Shown one piece after another: positions 9,057 through 18,332 of a DNA stretch of 64,000 nt. The translations under genes were made by a program, and so were the position numbers. Origin of the DNA: CAVZCK01 sp963773735 (GTDB lineage Bacteria > Pseudomonadota > Alphaproteobacteria > Rhizobiales > Rhodomicrobiaceae). The stretch is from assembly GCA_963773735.1 (NCBI GenBank), contig CAVZCK010000034.1:62001-126000 (forward strand), in the 5' to 3' direction. Positions within the stretch are counted from its first letter, which is position 1. The number at the start of each line of letters is the position of its first letter. The notes under the pieces were generated by a model, which was not told the DNA's origin, searched no databases, and saw only the letters and a list, made by a program, of their open reading frames with translations.

Positions 9057-9418
9057 GAATCAGCCATCACGCCTGGGGTGCTTGAATAGATGGGAGACCT
9101 CACCGCGTGCACTTGGTCATGGCAGTACGTTGCATTCAATCGGCAATAGATCGCACGCAACAGACCACGGCGCGGGAGGGCTGGGCTGCATCGCAAAGCC
9201 GATTTTGAGTTGACACAGGGATTGTGTTGGATCGGCCACGAACAAAGGGCCGACAGAAGGGGCGGGCCGAAGCGGCTCCGCTGGGCGACATTTCGCGTCG
9301 CGATAGGGCCAAAATACCTGCTTCCGCAGGTTCGCGGAACCTGCGAGCGCCATCCCGGCAACCTTTGTTTCAGCTCGCCGTCGCGATATAACTCATTGAT
9401 TTCGCAGGAAAACATCCA
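9057..9418. other. Intergenic region without a gene
   Basis: About 360 bases between the PEBP-like gene and the tRNA. Short open frames on both strands have no recognisable similarity or consistent codon use. I see no repeats or clear promoter. Confidence 0.4.
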
Positions 9419-9493
9419 TGGTGCCGCAGGAGAGGATTGAACTCTCGGCCTCACCCTTACCAAGGGTGCGCTCTACCACTGAGCTACTGCGGC
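9419..9493 (-). tRNA. tRNA-Thr (anticodon GGT)
   Basis: The reverse complement folds into a full cloverleaf: acceptor arm GCCGCAG/CTGCGGC, D arm GCTC/GAGC, anticodon stem CACCC/GGGTG with loop TTGGTAA, and T arm GAGAG/CTCTC around TTCAATC. The anticodon GGT reads the ACC and ACT threonine codons. The CCA end is encoded (complement of TGG at 9419-9421). Total length is 75 bases including CCA. Confidence 0.97.
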
Positions 9494-9658
9494 GGAGGAG
9501 GCGGCATAGCACGTCGCGCGGACTGTGCCACGCCGGCGGCGAATAGACAAGAGTTGCGGCGGGTCGTCAACCGAAAGCCGTGGGCTGAGCGGAACATCGC
9601 TCTGGAAACCGTGCCTTGCCCACTTTATCGTCGACGATCTGTGAGCATGAGGCGGGTC

Positions 9659-9808
9659 ATGACCGGCGAGCTTTCACGAAAGCAGGCGGCCAGGAAAGAG
9701 CGCGAGGAGCGTCTCGCGGCCGAGCTGCGTGAGAATTTGAAAAAGCGGAAGGCGCAGGCGCGCGCCCGCAAGGGTGCGAGCGATGCACCCAAGGGCAAAG
9801 ACGGCTGA
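9659..9808 (+). CDS. Small basic coiled-coil protein, unknown function
   Basis: A 49-residue frame from ATG 9659 (or 53 residues from ATG 9647). It is almost entirely charged: MTGELSRKQAARKEREER, then LAAELRENLKKRKAQARARK. The pattern predicts one long basic helix. Similar short lysine/arginine-rich proteins are annotated upstream of murA in relatives as hypothetical; I recall this but cannot check it. It lies 110 bp before murA on the same strand. No function can be assigned. Confidence 0.55.
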   Translation: MTGELSRKQAARKEREERLAAELRENLKKRKAQARARKGASDAPKGKDG

Positions 9809-9917
9809 CCGGACGCGCCGCCGGCTCATGGCTGCCGGACTTGCGTGCTTTGCCATGCTCGTCTAATCCTTGATGAATTCGCTCAATCGAGCATAACTCC
9901 TACCGGCGGCATCTCTA

Positions 9918-11210
9918 ATGGACCAGATTCGCATCGAGGGCGGTCACCCGCTCAACGGCGTCATTCCGATCAGCGGGGCAAAAAACGCGGCGCTGCCGCT
10001 GATGATCGCAAGCCTCCTCACTCCCGACACGCTGACGCTAAAGAACGTCCCCAATCTCGCAGACACCAACCTGCTTGCGCGGATTCTCCGCAATCACGGG
10101 GTCGATTGCGCAGTGGATGGCAAGCGGGCGAATAATGGCGGTCATATTGGCGAGACCTTCCATCTGACCGCCCGCGATATCGTCGATGCGCGCGCGCCTT
10201 ACGACATGGTGCGCCGGATGCGGGCGAGCTTTTGGGTGCTCGGACCGCTGCTCGCCCGTCACCGTGAGGCGGTCGTGTCGCTTCCCGGCGGTTGCGCCAT
10301 CGGAACACGGCCTGTCGATCTCCACCTGATGGGGCTGCAGAAGCTTGGCGCGGAGATGGAGCTGTCGGGCGGCTACGTGGTTGCGAAGGCACCCAAAGGT
10401 GGACTCCGCGGCGCGCGGATCGAATTCCCGACGGTTTCAGTCGGCGCAACGCATAATGTGCTGATGGCCGCCAGTCTGGCGAGGGGCGAGACCGTCATCG
10501 AAAACGCGGCTCGCGAGCCTGAGGTCGGCGATCTGGCGGCGTGTCTGATCAAAATGGGTGCGCAGATCGACGGCATCGATACATCGACGCTGCGCGTTCA
10601 GGGCGCCGATTACCTCGAAGGCGCGGTTCACACTGTGCTGCCGGATCGGATCGAGACCGGCACCTATGCGATGGCCGTGGCGGCAACTGGCGGAAATGTG
10701 CTGCTCGAAGGTGCTCGCGCCGATCTGCTTCAGGAAGCGCTCGGCGTGCTGCGCCGTGCGGGTGCCGAGATCACCGAAACCAATCACGGAATCCAGGTAA
10801 CGCGCAACGGCGCCGGGATCGCCCCTGTCAATGTCGAGACGCAGCCATTTCCCGGCTTCCCCACCGACCTTCAGGCGCAGTTGATGGCGCTGATGGCGGT
10901 CAGCTCCGGCGAGGCACAAATCCGGGAAACGATTTTCGAAAACCGATTCATGCATGTTCAGGAGCTCGCCCGGCTCGGCGCGGACATCAGGATCGCCGGC
11001 GATACGGCCCATGTGCGCGGCGTCAAAGGATTGCGCGGTGCGGAAGTCATGGCGACGGATCTACGGGCCTCGGTGTCGCTGGTCATCGGCGGGCTGATGG
11101 CGCGCGGTGAGACGACGATAAACCGCGTCTATCATCTCGATAGAGGTTTCGAGCGGCTGGAGGAGAAGCTGGGCGCCTGCGGGGCCAATATTGAGCGCAT
11201 TCACGCGTGA
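9918..11210 (+). CDS. murA: UDP-N-acetylglucosamine 1-carboxyvinyltransferase
   Basis: 430 residues, the normal length. MurA transfers enolpyruvate from PEP to UDP-GlcNAc, the first committed step of peptidoglycan synthesis, in the cytoplasm. Seen here: the N-terminal ISGAKNAALPLM with the catalytic-site lysine and asparagine, the active-site loop SLPGGCAIGTRPVDLHL with the nucleophilic cysteine at residue 126 (the fosfomycin target), and the C-terminal TDLRASVSLVIGGL and YHLDRGFERLEEKL. It starts a block of conserved genes. A 344-bp gap carrying a palindromic repeat separates it from the DUF2948 gene. Confidence 0.97.
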   Translation: MDQIRIEGGHPLNGVIPISGAKNAALPLMIASLLTPDTLTLKNVPNLADTNLLARILRNHGVDCAVDGKRANNGGHIGETFHLTARDIVDARAPYDMVRRMRASFWVLGPLLARHREAVVSLPGGCAIGTRPVDLHLMGLQKLGAEMELSGGYVVAKAPKGGLRGARIEFPTVSVGATHNVLMAASLARGETVIENAAREPEVGDLAACLIKMGAQIDGIDTSTLRVQGADYLEGAVHTVLPDRIETGTYAMAVAATGGNVLLEGARADLLQEALGVLRRAGAEITETNHGIQVTRNGAGIAPVNVETQPFPGFPTDLQAQLMALMAVSSGEAQIRETIFENRFMHVQELARLGADIRIAGDTAHVRGVKGLRGAEVMATDLRASVSLVIGGLMARGETTINRVYHLDRGFERLEEKLGACGANIERIHA

Positions 11211-11340
11211 GCCAGCGGGCTACGCTGCACCACGGCAAACCGGTGTGAAAAATTGGCGTTTGGCCAGCGTGTGAGCACATCTCGGAAAGTCGCGGGCGCG
11301 GCTTGCGCTTTGCCGGCGAAGGCGCATATCTGATAAAGCT

Positions 11341-11511
11341 CTAGTGGTCCGATTCCGGCATTTGCATCCGCTTGCAACACGCTCAAGAGCAAATGCCGGA
11401 ATCAAAAAGGACCGCTAGCAAGTTTATGACGCTCTAGTGGAGCTTTTGAATTTGACATTTGAGCGCGTGCTCGCGACAGGCGGGACTCAAATGTCAAATT
11501 CGCTCCACTAG
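11341..11511 (-). repeat. Composite palindromic repeat, copy 2 (units B then A)
   Basis: Unit B occupies 11341-11418 (CTAGTGGTCC to GGACCGCTAG) and unit A 11434-11511 (CTAGTGGAGC to GCTCCACTAG). Both have nearly complete complementary arms. The block is the inverted counterpart of 199-366, sharing order and related spacing when reversed. It fills half of the murA-DUF2948 gap and could fold into two strong hairpins in RNA, so it may also act as a terminator or processing site after murA. Confidence 0.8.
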
Positions 11512-11554
11512 TGTGGTGATGCAGAAGTTCGTCAGAATTTGCGGCTGGTAGACC

Positions 11555-12025
11555 ATGGACCTTCTGAAACTTATCGCCTTGGACGAGGACGACCTCAGGG
11601 TCTTGTCCGCCAATTTGCAGGACGCGATCCTGAAGGTCGAAGACATGGCATTCATCCCTGGCGAACGCCGGTTCGCCGCCGTCATGAAACGCTTCAATTG
11701 GCTGAACTCGGCTGAGGGGCATGGCGGGAATGGGGCCAGCTACGAACGGCGCCAGTGCGCGCTGAGGTTCGAAAATGTCCGCCATGCGCAGGTCAAGAAC
11801 CTGGCGCTCGATCGGCCGAACGACGCGCTGGAGCTGCTTGCCATCGGATTCGAGCCGTCTCAGACGCCGAACGGGTTCATTACGCTGATCTTTGCCGGCG
11901 GCAGCGCCATAAGGCTGCAAGTCGATTGCATCGAAGCCGAGCTGCGCGATCTGGGACCTTGCTGGACGACGCCGTGCAAGCCCAAACACCCTGACGGCCT
12001 CGACAAACAAAGCGCGCTGGACTAA
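11555..12025 (+). CDS. DUF2948 family protein
   Basis: 156 residues, starting MDLLKLIALDEDDLRVLSA with further family stretches VEDMAFIPGERRFAAVMKRF and IGFEPSQTPNGFITLIFAGG. This domain of unknown function is found in alphaproteobacteria and is usually encoded directly before hisD, as here (5-bp gap). No catalytic motif or membrane segment is visible. The arrangement suggests translation from the same message as hisD. Confidence 0.85.
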   Translation: MDLLKLIALDEDDLRVLSANLQDAILKVEDMAFIPGERRFAAVMKRFNWLNSAEGHGGNGASYERRQCALRFENVRHAQVKNLALDRPNDALELLAIGFEPSQTPNGFITLIFAGGSAIRLQVDCIEAELRDLGPCWTTPCKPKHPDGLDKQSALD

Positions 12026-12029
12026 CCCC

Positions 12030-13349
12030 ATGGTTCGCAGACTTGCAATTGACGACCCCGACTTCGAGGTACAGTTCGCCGCGCTGCTGGCCGTCAAGCG
12101 CGAGCAGTCGCCGGATGTCGAGGATGCCGTGCGAGCGATCATCAAGGAGGTTCGCGAGCGCGGCGACGACGCCCTGATCGACTATACGCGGCATTTCGAT
12201 CAGCTCGATCTGAAGCCGGGCAAAATCCGCCTGGACGACGGCGACCTCGGCAAGGCCGTCGCCGAAGTCGGGGACGAGGATCTCCATGCCCTGCGCTTTG
12301 CCGCCGAGCGTATCGAGATGCATCACCGCCGTCAGCTTCCGGCCGATGACCGTTACGCGGATAGTTGCGGCGCCGAGATCGGCCATCGTTGGACCGCGAT
12401 CGAAGCCGTCGGGCTCTATGTTCCGGGCGGTCAGGGCAGCTATCCGAGCTCGGTGCTGATGAACGCGATCCCTGCGAAGGTTGCCGGCGTCCCGCGGATC
12501 GCAATGTGCGTGCCGGCACTCCGAGGCGAGATTAACCCGTTGGTGCTTGCGGCGGCCAAACTCTCCGGGGTCCATGAAATCTATCCGATCGGCGGCGCGC
12601 AGGCGATTGCCGCCCTTGCCTTCGGCACCGAGAGCATCAAGCCCGTCGCCAAGATCATGGGGCCTGGCAATGCTTATGTCGCCGCCGCCAAGCGCCAGGT
12701 TTTCGGCGCGGTCGGCATCGACATGATCGCTGGGCCGTCGGAAGTGCTTATTGTCGCCGACCGGGACGCCGATCCGCATTGGATCGCCGCAGACCTGCTT
12801 GCACAGGCCGAACACGATGCGGCCGCGCAGGCGATCCTGATTACCGACGATGCGGTCTTCGCCGACGCCGTCCTGGCGGCCGTTACCGGGCAGCTGAAGA
12901 AGTTGTCGCGTGCCGATGTCGCCGGCGCGAGCTGGCGCGACAATGGTGCCATTATCCTGGTGAAAGACCTCGGCCAGACGCCGCCGCTCATCGACCGGAT
13001 CGCGCCGGAGCATCTTGAATTGGAGACCCGTCATGCCGAGGAGCTGGCGGCCAAGATCCGCAATGCCGGGGCAATTTTCGTCGGCGGCTACACGCCGGAA
13101 GCGATCGGCGATTACGTCGCCGGGTCGAACCATGTGCTGCCGACCGCGCGCTCGGCGCGCTTTTCCTCCGGCCTCGGCGTGCTCGACTTCATGAAGCGCA
13201 CATCGATCCTGAAGCTCAACGAGCGAAGCCTTGCCGCGCTCGGCCCCGCTGCGATGACTTTGGCGCGCGCCGAAGGCTTTGACGCGCATCGCCGCTCGAT
13301 CGCCATCCGGCTCGGCATCAGCGAACCCGGCCGGACGCCGCATAGCTAG
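12030..13349 (+). CDS. hisD: Histidinol dehydrogenase
   Basis: 439 residues, typical length. HisD oxidises L-histidinol to L-histidine in two NAD-dependent steps, the end of histidine synthesis. Diagnostic motifs are present: GPGNAYVAAAKRQVFGAVGI (NAD domain), IAGPSEVLIVAD, LLAQAEHDAAAQAILI (the Q and H zinc ligands), RIAPEHLELE (catalytic Glu-His) and FSSGLGVLDFMKRTS. The gene follows DUF2948 by 5 bp. Relatives usually have a UPF0262 gene and a low-molecular-weight phosphatase next, but here nadD follows, so the order is rearranged. Confidence 0.97.
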   Translation: MVRRLAIDDPDFEVQFAALLAVKREQSPDVEDAVRAIIKEVRERGDDALIDYTRHFDQLDLKPGKIRLDDGDLGKAVAEVGDEDLHALRFAAERIEMHHRRQLPADDRYADSCGAEIGHRWTAIEAVGLYVPGGQGSYPSSVLMNAIPAKVAGVPRIAMCVPALRGEINPLVLAAAKLSGVHEIYPIGGAQAIAALAFGTESIKPVAKIMGPGNAYVAAAKRQVFGAVGIDMIAGPSEVLIVADRDADPHWIAADLLAQAEHDAAAQAILITDDAVFADAVLAAVTGQLKKLSRADVAGASWRDNGAIILVKDLGQTPPLIDRIAPEHLELETRHAEELAAKIRNAGAIFVGGYTPEAIGDYVAGSNHVLPTARSARFSSGLGVLDFMKRTSILKLNERSLAALGPAAMTLARAEGFDAHRRSIAIRLGISEPGRTPHS

Positions 13350-13458
13350 TGTCCCGTCCCGCAAATGCCGACTACGAACCTGGCCGCGAAGTTGGTCGGC
13401 AATTGCGAGACGCCACACTGGCGGTCAGGCACTTGAAAAACGTGGCGGGGTTCGATGA

Positions 13459-14079
13459 ATGATTGCGAAGCCTCCTGTTGCCTTTCCTTCGATGCGTATC
13501 GGGCTGCTCGGTGGCTCTTTCAACCCGGCTCACGCCGGCCACCGCCATATCAGCCTTGCGGCGATGCAAAGGCTGCAACTCCACGAAGTCTGGTGGCTCG
13601 TCACACCCAGCAATCCTCTGAAGCGCGGTCAGGAACTCGCGAGCTTCGACGAACGCATGGCTGCGGCGCGCGCCATCGCCGCCCATCCCAAGATCAAAGT
13701 CACCGGCTTTGAAGCTGCCTTGCCTTCGCCCTATGCGATCGACACGGTCCGGTTCCTGCAAACACGATATCCGGGTGTCAAATTCGTCTGGCTGATGGGC
13801 GGGGACAATCTCGCGCAGCTTCATCGTTGGCGGCAGTGGACGGGACTTTTCGATAGCGTGCCGATCCTGGTCATGGACCGGCCCCGCACCCGGCACCGTG
13901 CGTTCGCATCGCCTGCCGCGATCCGTTTTGCCGCCGCGCGACTGGCAACCAATGCGGCGTCGGACCTGTTCAACCGCCGGCCTCCGGTATGGACCTACCT
14001 CAACCTGCCGCTCTGCGACCTGTCTTCGACGGCGATCCGAGCCAGGCGGGGAGAAAGACAACGCGCAGTGCCGAAATAG
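13459..14079 (+). CDS. nadD: Nicotinate-nucleotide adenylyltransferase
   Basis: 206 residues from ATG 13459; an internal ATG at 13492 right before RIGLLGGSFNPAHAGH is a possible alternative start. NadD adenylates nicotinate mononucleotide to deamido-NAD in the NAD pathway. The nucleotidyltransferase GGSFNPAHAGH motif, the VWLMGGDNLAQLHRWRQW segment and the C-terminal LSSTAIRARR (ISSTxxR-type motif) are all present. It begins the nadD-rsfS-rlmH-envC-ctpA run. The usual upstream partner in relatives, proA, is missing. Confidence 0.95.
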   Translation: MIAKPPVAFPSMRIGLLGGSFNPAHAGHRHISLAAMQRLQLHEVWWLVTPSNPLKRGQELASFDERMAAARAIAAHPKIKVTGFEAALPSPYAIDTVRFLQTRYPGVKFVWLMGGDNLAQLHRWRQWTGLFDSVPILVMDRPRTRHRAFASPAAIRFAAARLATNAASDLFNRRPPVWTYLNLPLCDLSSTAIRARRGERQRAVPK

Positions 14080-14273
14080 GTTCCCACCGGAGAATCAGCC
14101 GCTTGCACTTAAGAGCTTCGCAACGATCCGACTTGAAAAATTGCCTCGACTGGGTCACATTCCGATATGTCGGTAGAAGTCGGGGGATAATCCCCGCAGA
14201 CGGCGTGGGCCGCGCAGGAGCGCGAGGCTGCGCCGCGTAACCAGATCCGAGGCAAAAGGAAATCGATCTGATA

Positions 14274-14684
14274 ATGCACACTTCGACAGGGGCTGCCCTT
14301 CGTGGCAAGCCTAAAGCCGTGCCGAAAACGACGCAAGACGGCTCGGCAGCGATCCTAGCGACTGTGCTCAACTCCCTTTCCGACGCAAAATCCGAAGACA
14401 TTGTCTCCATCGACCTCCACGGCAAGACGTCGATTGGGGACTATATGGTCATTGCGTCTGGACGGTCGCACCGTCATGTCGGCGCCATCGCCGAACAGCT
14501 GTGCGAAAAGCTGAAGGGTGAAGGCCATCGCAACCTCAGGGTCGAAGGCTTGCCTCATTGCGACTGGGTGCTGATCGATTCGGGCGATGTGATCGTGCAC
14601 ATCTTCCGGCCCGAGGTGCGCCAGTTCTACAATCTTGAGAGAATGTGGTCCGCTGACCGGCCGACGGATCCAGTCGCTGTCTGA
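14274..14684 (+). CDS. rsfS: Ribosome silencing factor
   Basis: 136 residues from ATG 14274. RsfS binds uL14 on the 50S subunit and blocks subunit joining when nutrients are short. Core signature residues are IVSIDLHGKTSIGDYMVIAS, VEGLPHCDWVLIDSGDVIVH and IFRPEVRQFYNLERMW, which cover the whole DUF143 domain. The first 25 residues are variable. A 194-bp gap after nadD has no gene. RlmH follows 58 bp downstream, as in many bacteria. Confidence 0.95.
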   Translation: MHTSTGAALRGKPKAVPKTTQDGSAAILATVLNSLSDAKSEDIVSIDLHGKTSIGDYMVIASGRSHRHVGAIAEQLCEKLKGEGHRNLRVEGLPHCDWVLIDSGDVIVHIFRPEVRQFYNLERMWSADRPTDPVAV

Positions 14685-14742
14685 CGGCCGATCTCAAGTC
14701 GAATACGCGGCGCTCGGACTGGCCGCTTAGCGGCGGACGGGT

Positions 14743-15225
14743 ATGAGAGTTCAGCTTCTTTGTGTCGGCCGCCTGAAAGAGGAGGCCGAGCGTGAGATCG
14801 TCAACCGCTATCTGCAGCGCTTCCGGCAGATCGCCGGGCCGCTGGGCTTCGGCGTGGTGAGCGTATCGGAACTCGTGGAAAGCCGGGCCAGGACGGCCGG
14901 CGAGCGGAAAGCCGCCGAAGCCGCCGAGCTGCGCAGGAGGATGCCGGCCGCGGCGCGGCAGGTGGCGCTCGACGAGAACGGCAAGACTTTCGGCAGCGCG
15001 GATTTCGCGCGGTTTCTGGCCGAGATGCGGGATGGCGGCGTTCGCGATGTCGCTTTCATCATCGGCGGGCCGGATGGCCTCGACAAGACCCTCGTGGCCG
15101 AGGCGGCGCTGACCCTCTCGTTCGGCAGGATGACCTTGCCGCATGGGCTGGCGCGCGCTGTCTTCGCGGAGCAGCTCTACCGCGCAGCGACGTTCCTGTC
15201 CGGCCATCCCTATCATCGGGCATAA
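14743..15225 (+). CDS. rlmH: 23S rRNA pseudouridine(1915)-N3-methyltransferase
   Basis: 160 residues. RlmH is the small SPOUT methyltransferase that modifies pseudouridine 1915 in helix 69 of 23S rRNA. The trefoil-knot SAM site is visible as VAFIIGGPDGLDKTLV and LSFGRMTLPHGLARAVFAEQ, and the C-terminal LYRAATFLSGHPYHRA matches the family end. It follows rsfS, the usual pairing, and both act on the 50S subunit. Confidence 0.95.
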   Translation: MRVQLLCVGRLKEEAEREIVNRYLQRFRQIAGPLGFGVVSVSELVESRARTAGERKAAEAAELRRRMPAAARQVALDENGKTFGSADFARFLAEMRDGGVRDVAFIIGGPDGLDKTLVAEAALTLSFGRMTLPHGLARAVFAEQLYRAATFLSGHPYHRA

Positions 15226-15375
15226 AGCGAACGGCTCGCCTTGGCCTTGCCGCGATTTGAAGCAAGGTTCGAGTCGGGACGGGCGTTGACGATATGCCCA
15301 AATTTGTATCCCGGCGCGATTCGCGTTGTGCTAACGCTGTTTTCGATTCAGGCCATCCTTGCTTAAGCATCCGGA

Positions 15376-16833
15376 ATGAACAGGGAATTTTCAAATCCTG
15401 TTAAGCTTTTGGCTCTTTCGTCGCTGAACGCGTCGTCGCTCGCCTGCAAAGCGACCGCCGGATCGGGTGCTCTTGCGTGCCTTGTGTTGCTCGCTGTTCT
15501 GGGAAGCCAGCCCGCCCGCGCCGAACATGTCCGTTCCACCGCCAGCGCCAATTCCGAGATACGGATTGCGCGAAACGACGGGAATGCCGGCACGAGCGGA
15601 AACGCGGTAAAATCGCTCGACGGCAAGACCATCGACATTGACGAAGCCCGCCGCCTGTTCGAGCAGCATCAGAAAGAGCTTGAGCGCGTGGAGAATGAGC
15701 GCCATGGCCTGGAAAGCGAGACCCAAAGCCTCAATCAAGAGACCGCCGCACTGCAAGGCAAGCTGATCGACGCGGCGCAGAAGGTTCAACAGGCGGAAAA
15801 ACAATTGACCCGGTCCGAGGGCGAAATCGCAGAGCTGTCGAAGCAAGAGGCGCAGATTCGCGTCGCCTTGAAACAAAGCCGCGAGACGATCGCACAAATG
15901 CTGGCCGTCATGGAGCGCATGGGGCGGCAGCCGCCTCCGGTGATGATGACCGAGCGGAATGATGCCCTTCGAATGGTGCGTAGCGCCATGATCCTGTCGT
16001 CGTTCTTTCCGGGCTTCAAGGCCAAGGCGGACGAGCTGGCGGTAACGCTTGCCGATCTGAATACGATCATCACCAAGTCGAAGGCGGAGCATGAGCGGTT
16101 TGCCCAGGCGCAGACCGATTTCTCGCGGTTAAAAGGCGAGATCGACACACTGCTGGCCGAAAAGAAGGAAAAAATGCGCAACAACTGGCAGCGCATGGAA
16201 GACCTGAAAATTGCGGCAACGCGTCACAGCCGCGCGGTCACAAATCTTGGTGATCTGCTCCAGCGCCTCGACAAGGACGTCGCGAGTAACTCAAATCTGG
16301 GAGCCTATGAGGAAGAGCTGAAAAAGCTTGGCCCGGCAATCGAACTTAAGCCTTCGGTAACCAAAACAGCATTTGTCTCGCCTGGACGAATGAAGCCCGC
16401 TGTGCCATTTGAGAAAGCGAAAGGATTGCTGCCGCTTCCTGCTCAGGGTAAGCGGATCAAATCTTTCGGCGTGCGCGATGACGTTGGCGGCAAGACTGAA
16501 GGCATCTATCTGGAGACGCGCAATGAAGCGCAGATTACTTCCCCCTGTGATGGATGGATAATTTATGCAGGACAATTCCGTAGTTACGGGCAGATCTTGA
16601 TCATCAATGCCGGTGGAGGCTATCATATTCTATTAGCAGGTTTGGACCAGATTTACACAAGTGTCGGTCAATTCGTTCTTGCAGGGGAGCCGGTCGCGTC
16701 GATGGCCAAGAAGCCTGAAGCAGGGGCCGGCTCGGTGCAATCGCGAGATCCTGTGCTCTACATTGAGTTCCGTAAAGACGCCCGTCCCATCGATCCTGAT
16801 CCGTGGTGGTCGGAGGGCGTAAAGGAAGGTTGA
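15376..16833 (+). CDS. EnvC-like murein hydrolase activator with degenerate M23 domain
   Basis: 485 residues. An N-terminal hydrophobic segment (about residues 33-50, ending QPARA) is probably a signal peptide. Residues about 90-300 are a long coiled coil (ERVENERHGLESETQSLNQE and similar). The last 120 residues resemble the LytM/M23 fold (DGWIIYAGQFRSYGQILIIN, GGGYHILLAGLDQIYTSVG). The zinc ligands are not conserved: the usual HxxxD region reads KTEGIYLETR and the second HxH reads HILL. This is typical of EnvC/NlpD-type activators of periplasmic amidases, not active peptidases. CtpA lies directly downstream (4-bp gap), linking it to cell-wall remodelling and division. Confidence 0.88.
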   Translation: MNREFSNPVKLLALSSLNASSLACKATAGSGALACLVLLAVLGSQPARAEHVRSTASANSEIRIARNDGNAGTSGNAVKSLDGKTIDIDEARRLFEQHQKELERVENERHGLESETQSLNQETAALQGKLIDAAQKVQQAEKQLTRSEGEIAELSKQEAQIRVALKQSRETIAQMLAVMERMGRQPPPVMMTERNDALRMVRSAMILSSFFPGFKAKADELAVTLADLNTIITKSKAEHERFAQAQTDFSRLKGEIDTLLAEKKEKMRNNWQRMEDLKIAATRHSRAVTNLGDLLQRLDKDVASNSNLGAYEEELKKLGPAIELKPSVTKTAFVSPGRMKPAVPFEKAKGLLPLPAQGKRIKSFGVRDDVGGKTEGIYLETRNEAQITSPCDGWIIYAGQFRSYGQILIINAGGGYHILLAGLDQIYTSVGQFVLAGEPVASMAKKPEAGAGSVQSRDPVLYIEFRKDARPIDPDPWWSEGVKEG

Positions 16834-16837
16834 GACG

Positions 16838-18173
16838 ATGCGGAAATCGAACTTTGCGATCTGGGTGTTTGTCATGCTCGCCTTCGTGGCGGCCAGCACG
16901 TCGATGATCAATGCGACGCGCTCGCAGTCGGCAACGGCGGCAAACACCGAAATTTACCGTCAGCTCGACCTTTTCGGCGATGTGCTCGAGCGGGTCCGTT
17001 CGGACTACGTCGAGGTGCCCGACGATCAGCAACTGATCGAAGTCGGCCATTAACGGCATGCTCAGTGGCCTCGACCCGCATTCCACCTATCTGAACCCGA
17101 AGAATTTCCGCGACATGCAAGTGCAGACGCGGGGCGAGTTCGGCGGCCTCGGTATCGAAGTCACGATGGAAGACGGGTTCGTGAAGGTTGTCTCCCCGAT
17201 CGAGAATACCCCTGCGGAAAAGGCGGGTCTTCTCACCGGCGACATCATCACCCATCTCGACGGCGTTTCGATCCAGGGCCTGACGCTGGAGCAGGCCGTC
17301 GAAAAAATGCGCGGGCCGGTCGACACCCCGATCACGCTAACCGTTGCGCGTCCGAACACCGATCCGTTCGACGTCAAAGTCGTGCGTGACATCATTCGCA
17401 TCAATCCGGTCCGGGCCAATCTGGAAGGTAATGACATCGGCTATATCCGCATCAAGACCTTCAGTGAGCAGACCTATGATGAGCTGAAATCCGCGATCCA
17501 GAAGATCAGGAAGGACTCCGGCGCCAATCTCAAAGGCTACATCCTCGATCTGCGCAACAATCCGGGCGGTCTTCTGGACCAGGCGATTTCGGTGTCCGAT
17601 GCGTTCCTCGACAAGGGTGCGATCGTGCTTACCCGCGGCCGGAATGCCAATGAGACGCAGCGCTCGAACGCCCGGCCGGGCGACCTGACCGATCAGAAGA
17701 AGATGGTGGTGCTGATCAATGGCGGATCGGCCTCTGCCTCTGAGATCGTTGCCGGCGCCTTGCAGGATCACAAGCGCGCCACAGTCATCGGCACGCGCTC
17801 TTTCGGCAAGGGTTCGGTGCAGACGATCATCCCCCTCGGCTCGAACGGCGCCATACGTCTCACGACCGCGCGCTATTACACGCCGTCCGGCCGGTCGATT
17901 CAGGCGAAGGGCATCGATCCGGACACAGTGGTCGAGGAGGAGCTGCCCGAGGATCTGCAGAAAGCCGCGAAGGCAACCAAGCCGCGTGGCGAGGCAAGCC
18001 TGCGCGGCCATTTGAAAAACGACGATGGTGAGAACTCTGGCAGCTTGGCCTACGTGCCGAAGGAAAAGGAAAAAGACACGCAGCTGAATTATGCGATCAA
18101 TTACCTGCGCGGTAACCTTGCCGATCAGAAAAAGGTCGAAATTCCCGGTGAGTCTGTGAAATCGGCGCAGTAG
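16838..18173 (+). CDS. ctpA: S41-family carboxyl-terminal processing peptidase (frame broken once)
   Basis: About 444 residues if one base is removed near 17041. The first part has a signal/anchor (FAIWVFVMLAFVAAS) and YRQLDLFGDVLERVRSDY. After the break the frame continues with GLDPHSTYLNPKNFRDMQ, a PDZ domain (GLLTGDIITHLDGVSIQGLT) and the catalytic region GGSASASEIVAGALQDHKRA plus GTRSFGKGSVQT, with serine nucleophile and lysine base. CtpA trims or degrades periplasmic proteins, often cell-wall enzymes. The break leaves a stop right after QQLIEVGH, where the family has an AINGML-type helix. A single extra G explains it, so the gene is probably intact in the organism. Confidence 0.92.
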
Positions 18174-18193
18174 CGTCTTTCCACAGATTCCTG

Positions 18194-18237
18194 TAAAGGC
18201 GCGTGGGGCAACGCATTTTTGCTCTGGCGCGCCTTTA
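18194..18237 (+). terminator. Stem-loop between ctpA and the deacetylase gene
   Basis: TAAAGGCGCG pairs perfectly with CGCGCCTTTA across a 24-base loop. There is no long T run after the stem (ATTGTTGGG), so it may be a weak or factor-assisted terminator or a processing site 20 bp after the ctpA stop. Confidence 0.45.
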
Positions 18238-18332
18238 TTGTTGGGTGAAACAACTCTTTTTGGGCGTCACGCTACAAATCGTTCGTTATATTGGCGTCTG
18301 AGCAATGGTCTGCATCGACCGGCAGAAAAGCT

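Noticed and set aside
11880..13418. 512-residue open frame on the minus strand
   Set aside because: It lies opposite hisD, whose motifs are complete on the plus strand.
14180..14210. Short GGGGATAATCCCC hairpin between nadD and rsfS
   Set aside because: The stem is only six pairs with a one-base loop and no T run, too weak to call a terminator.
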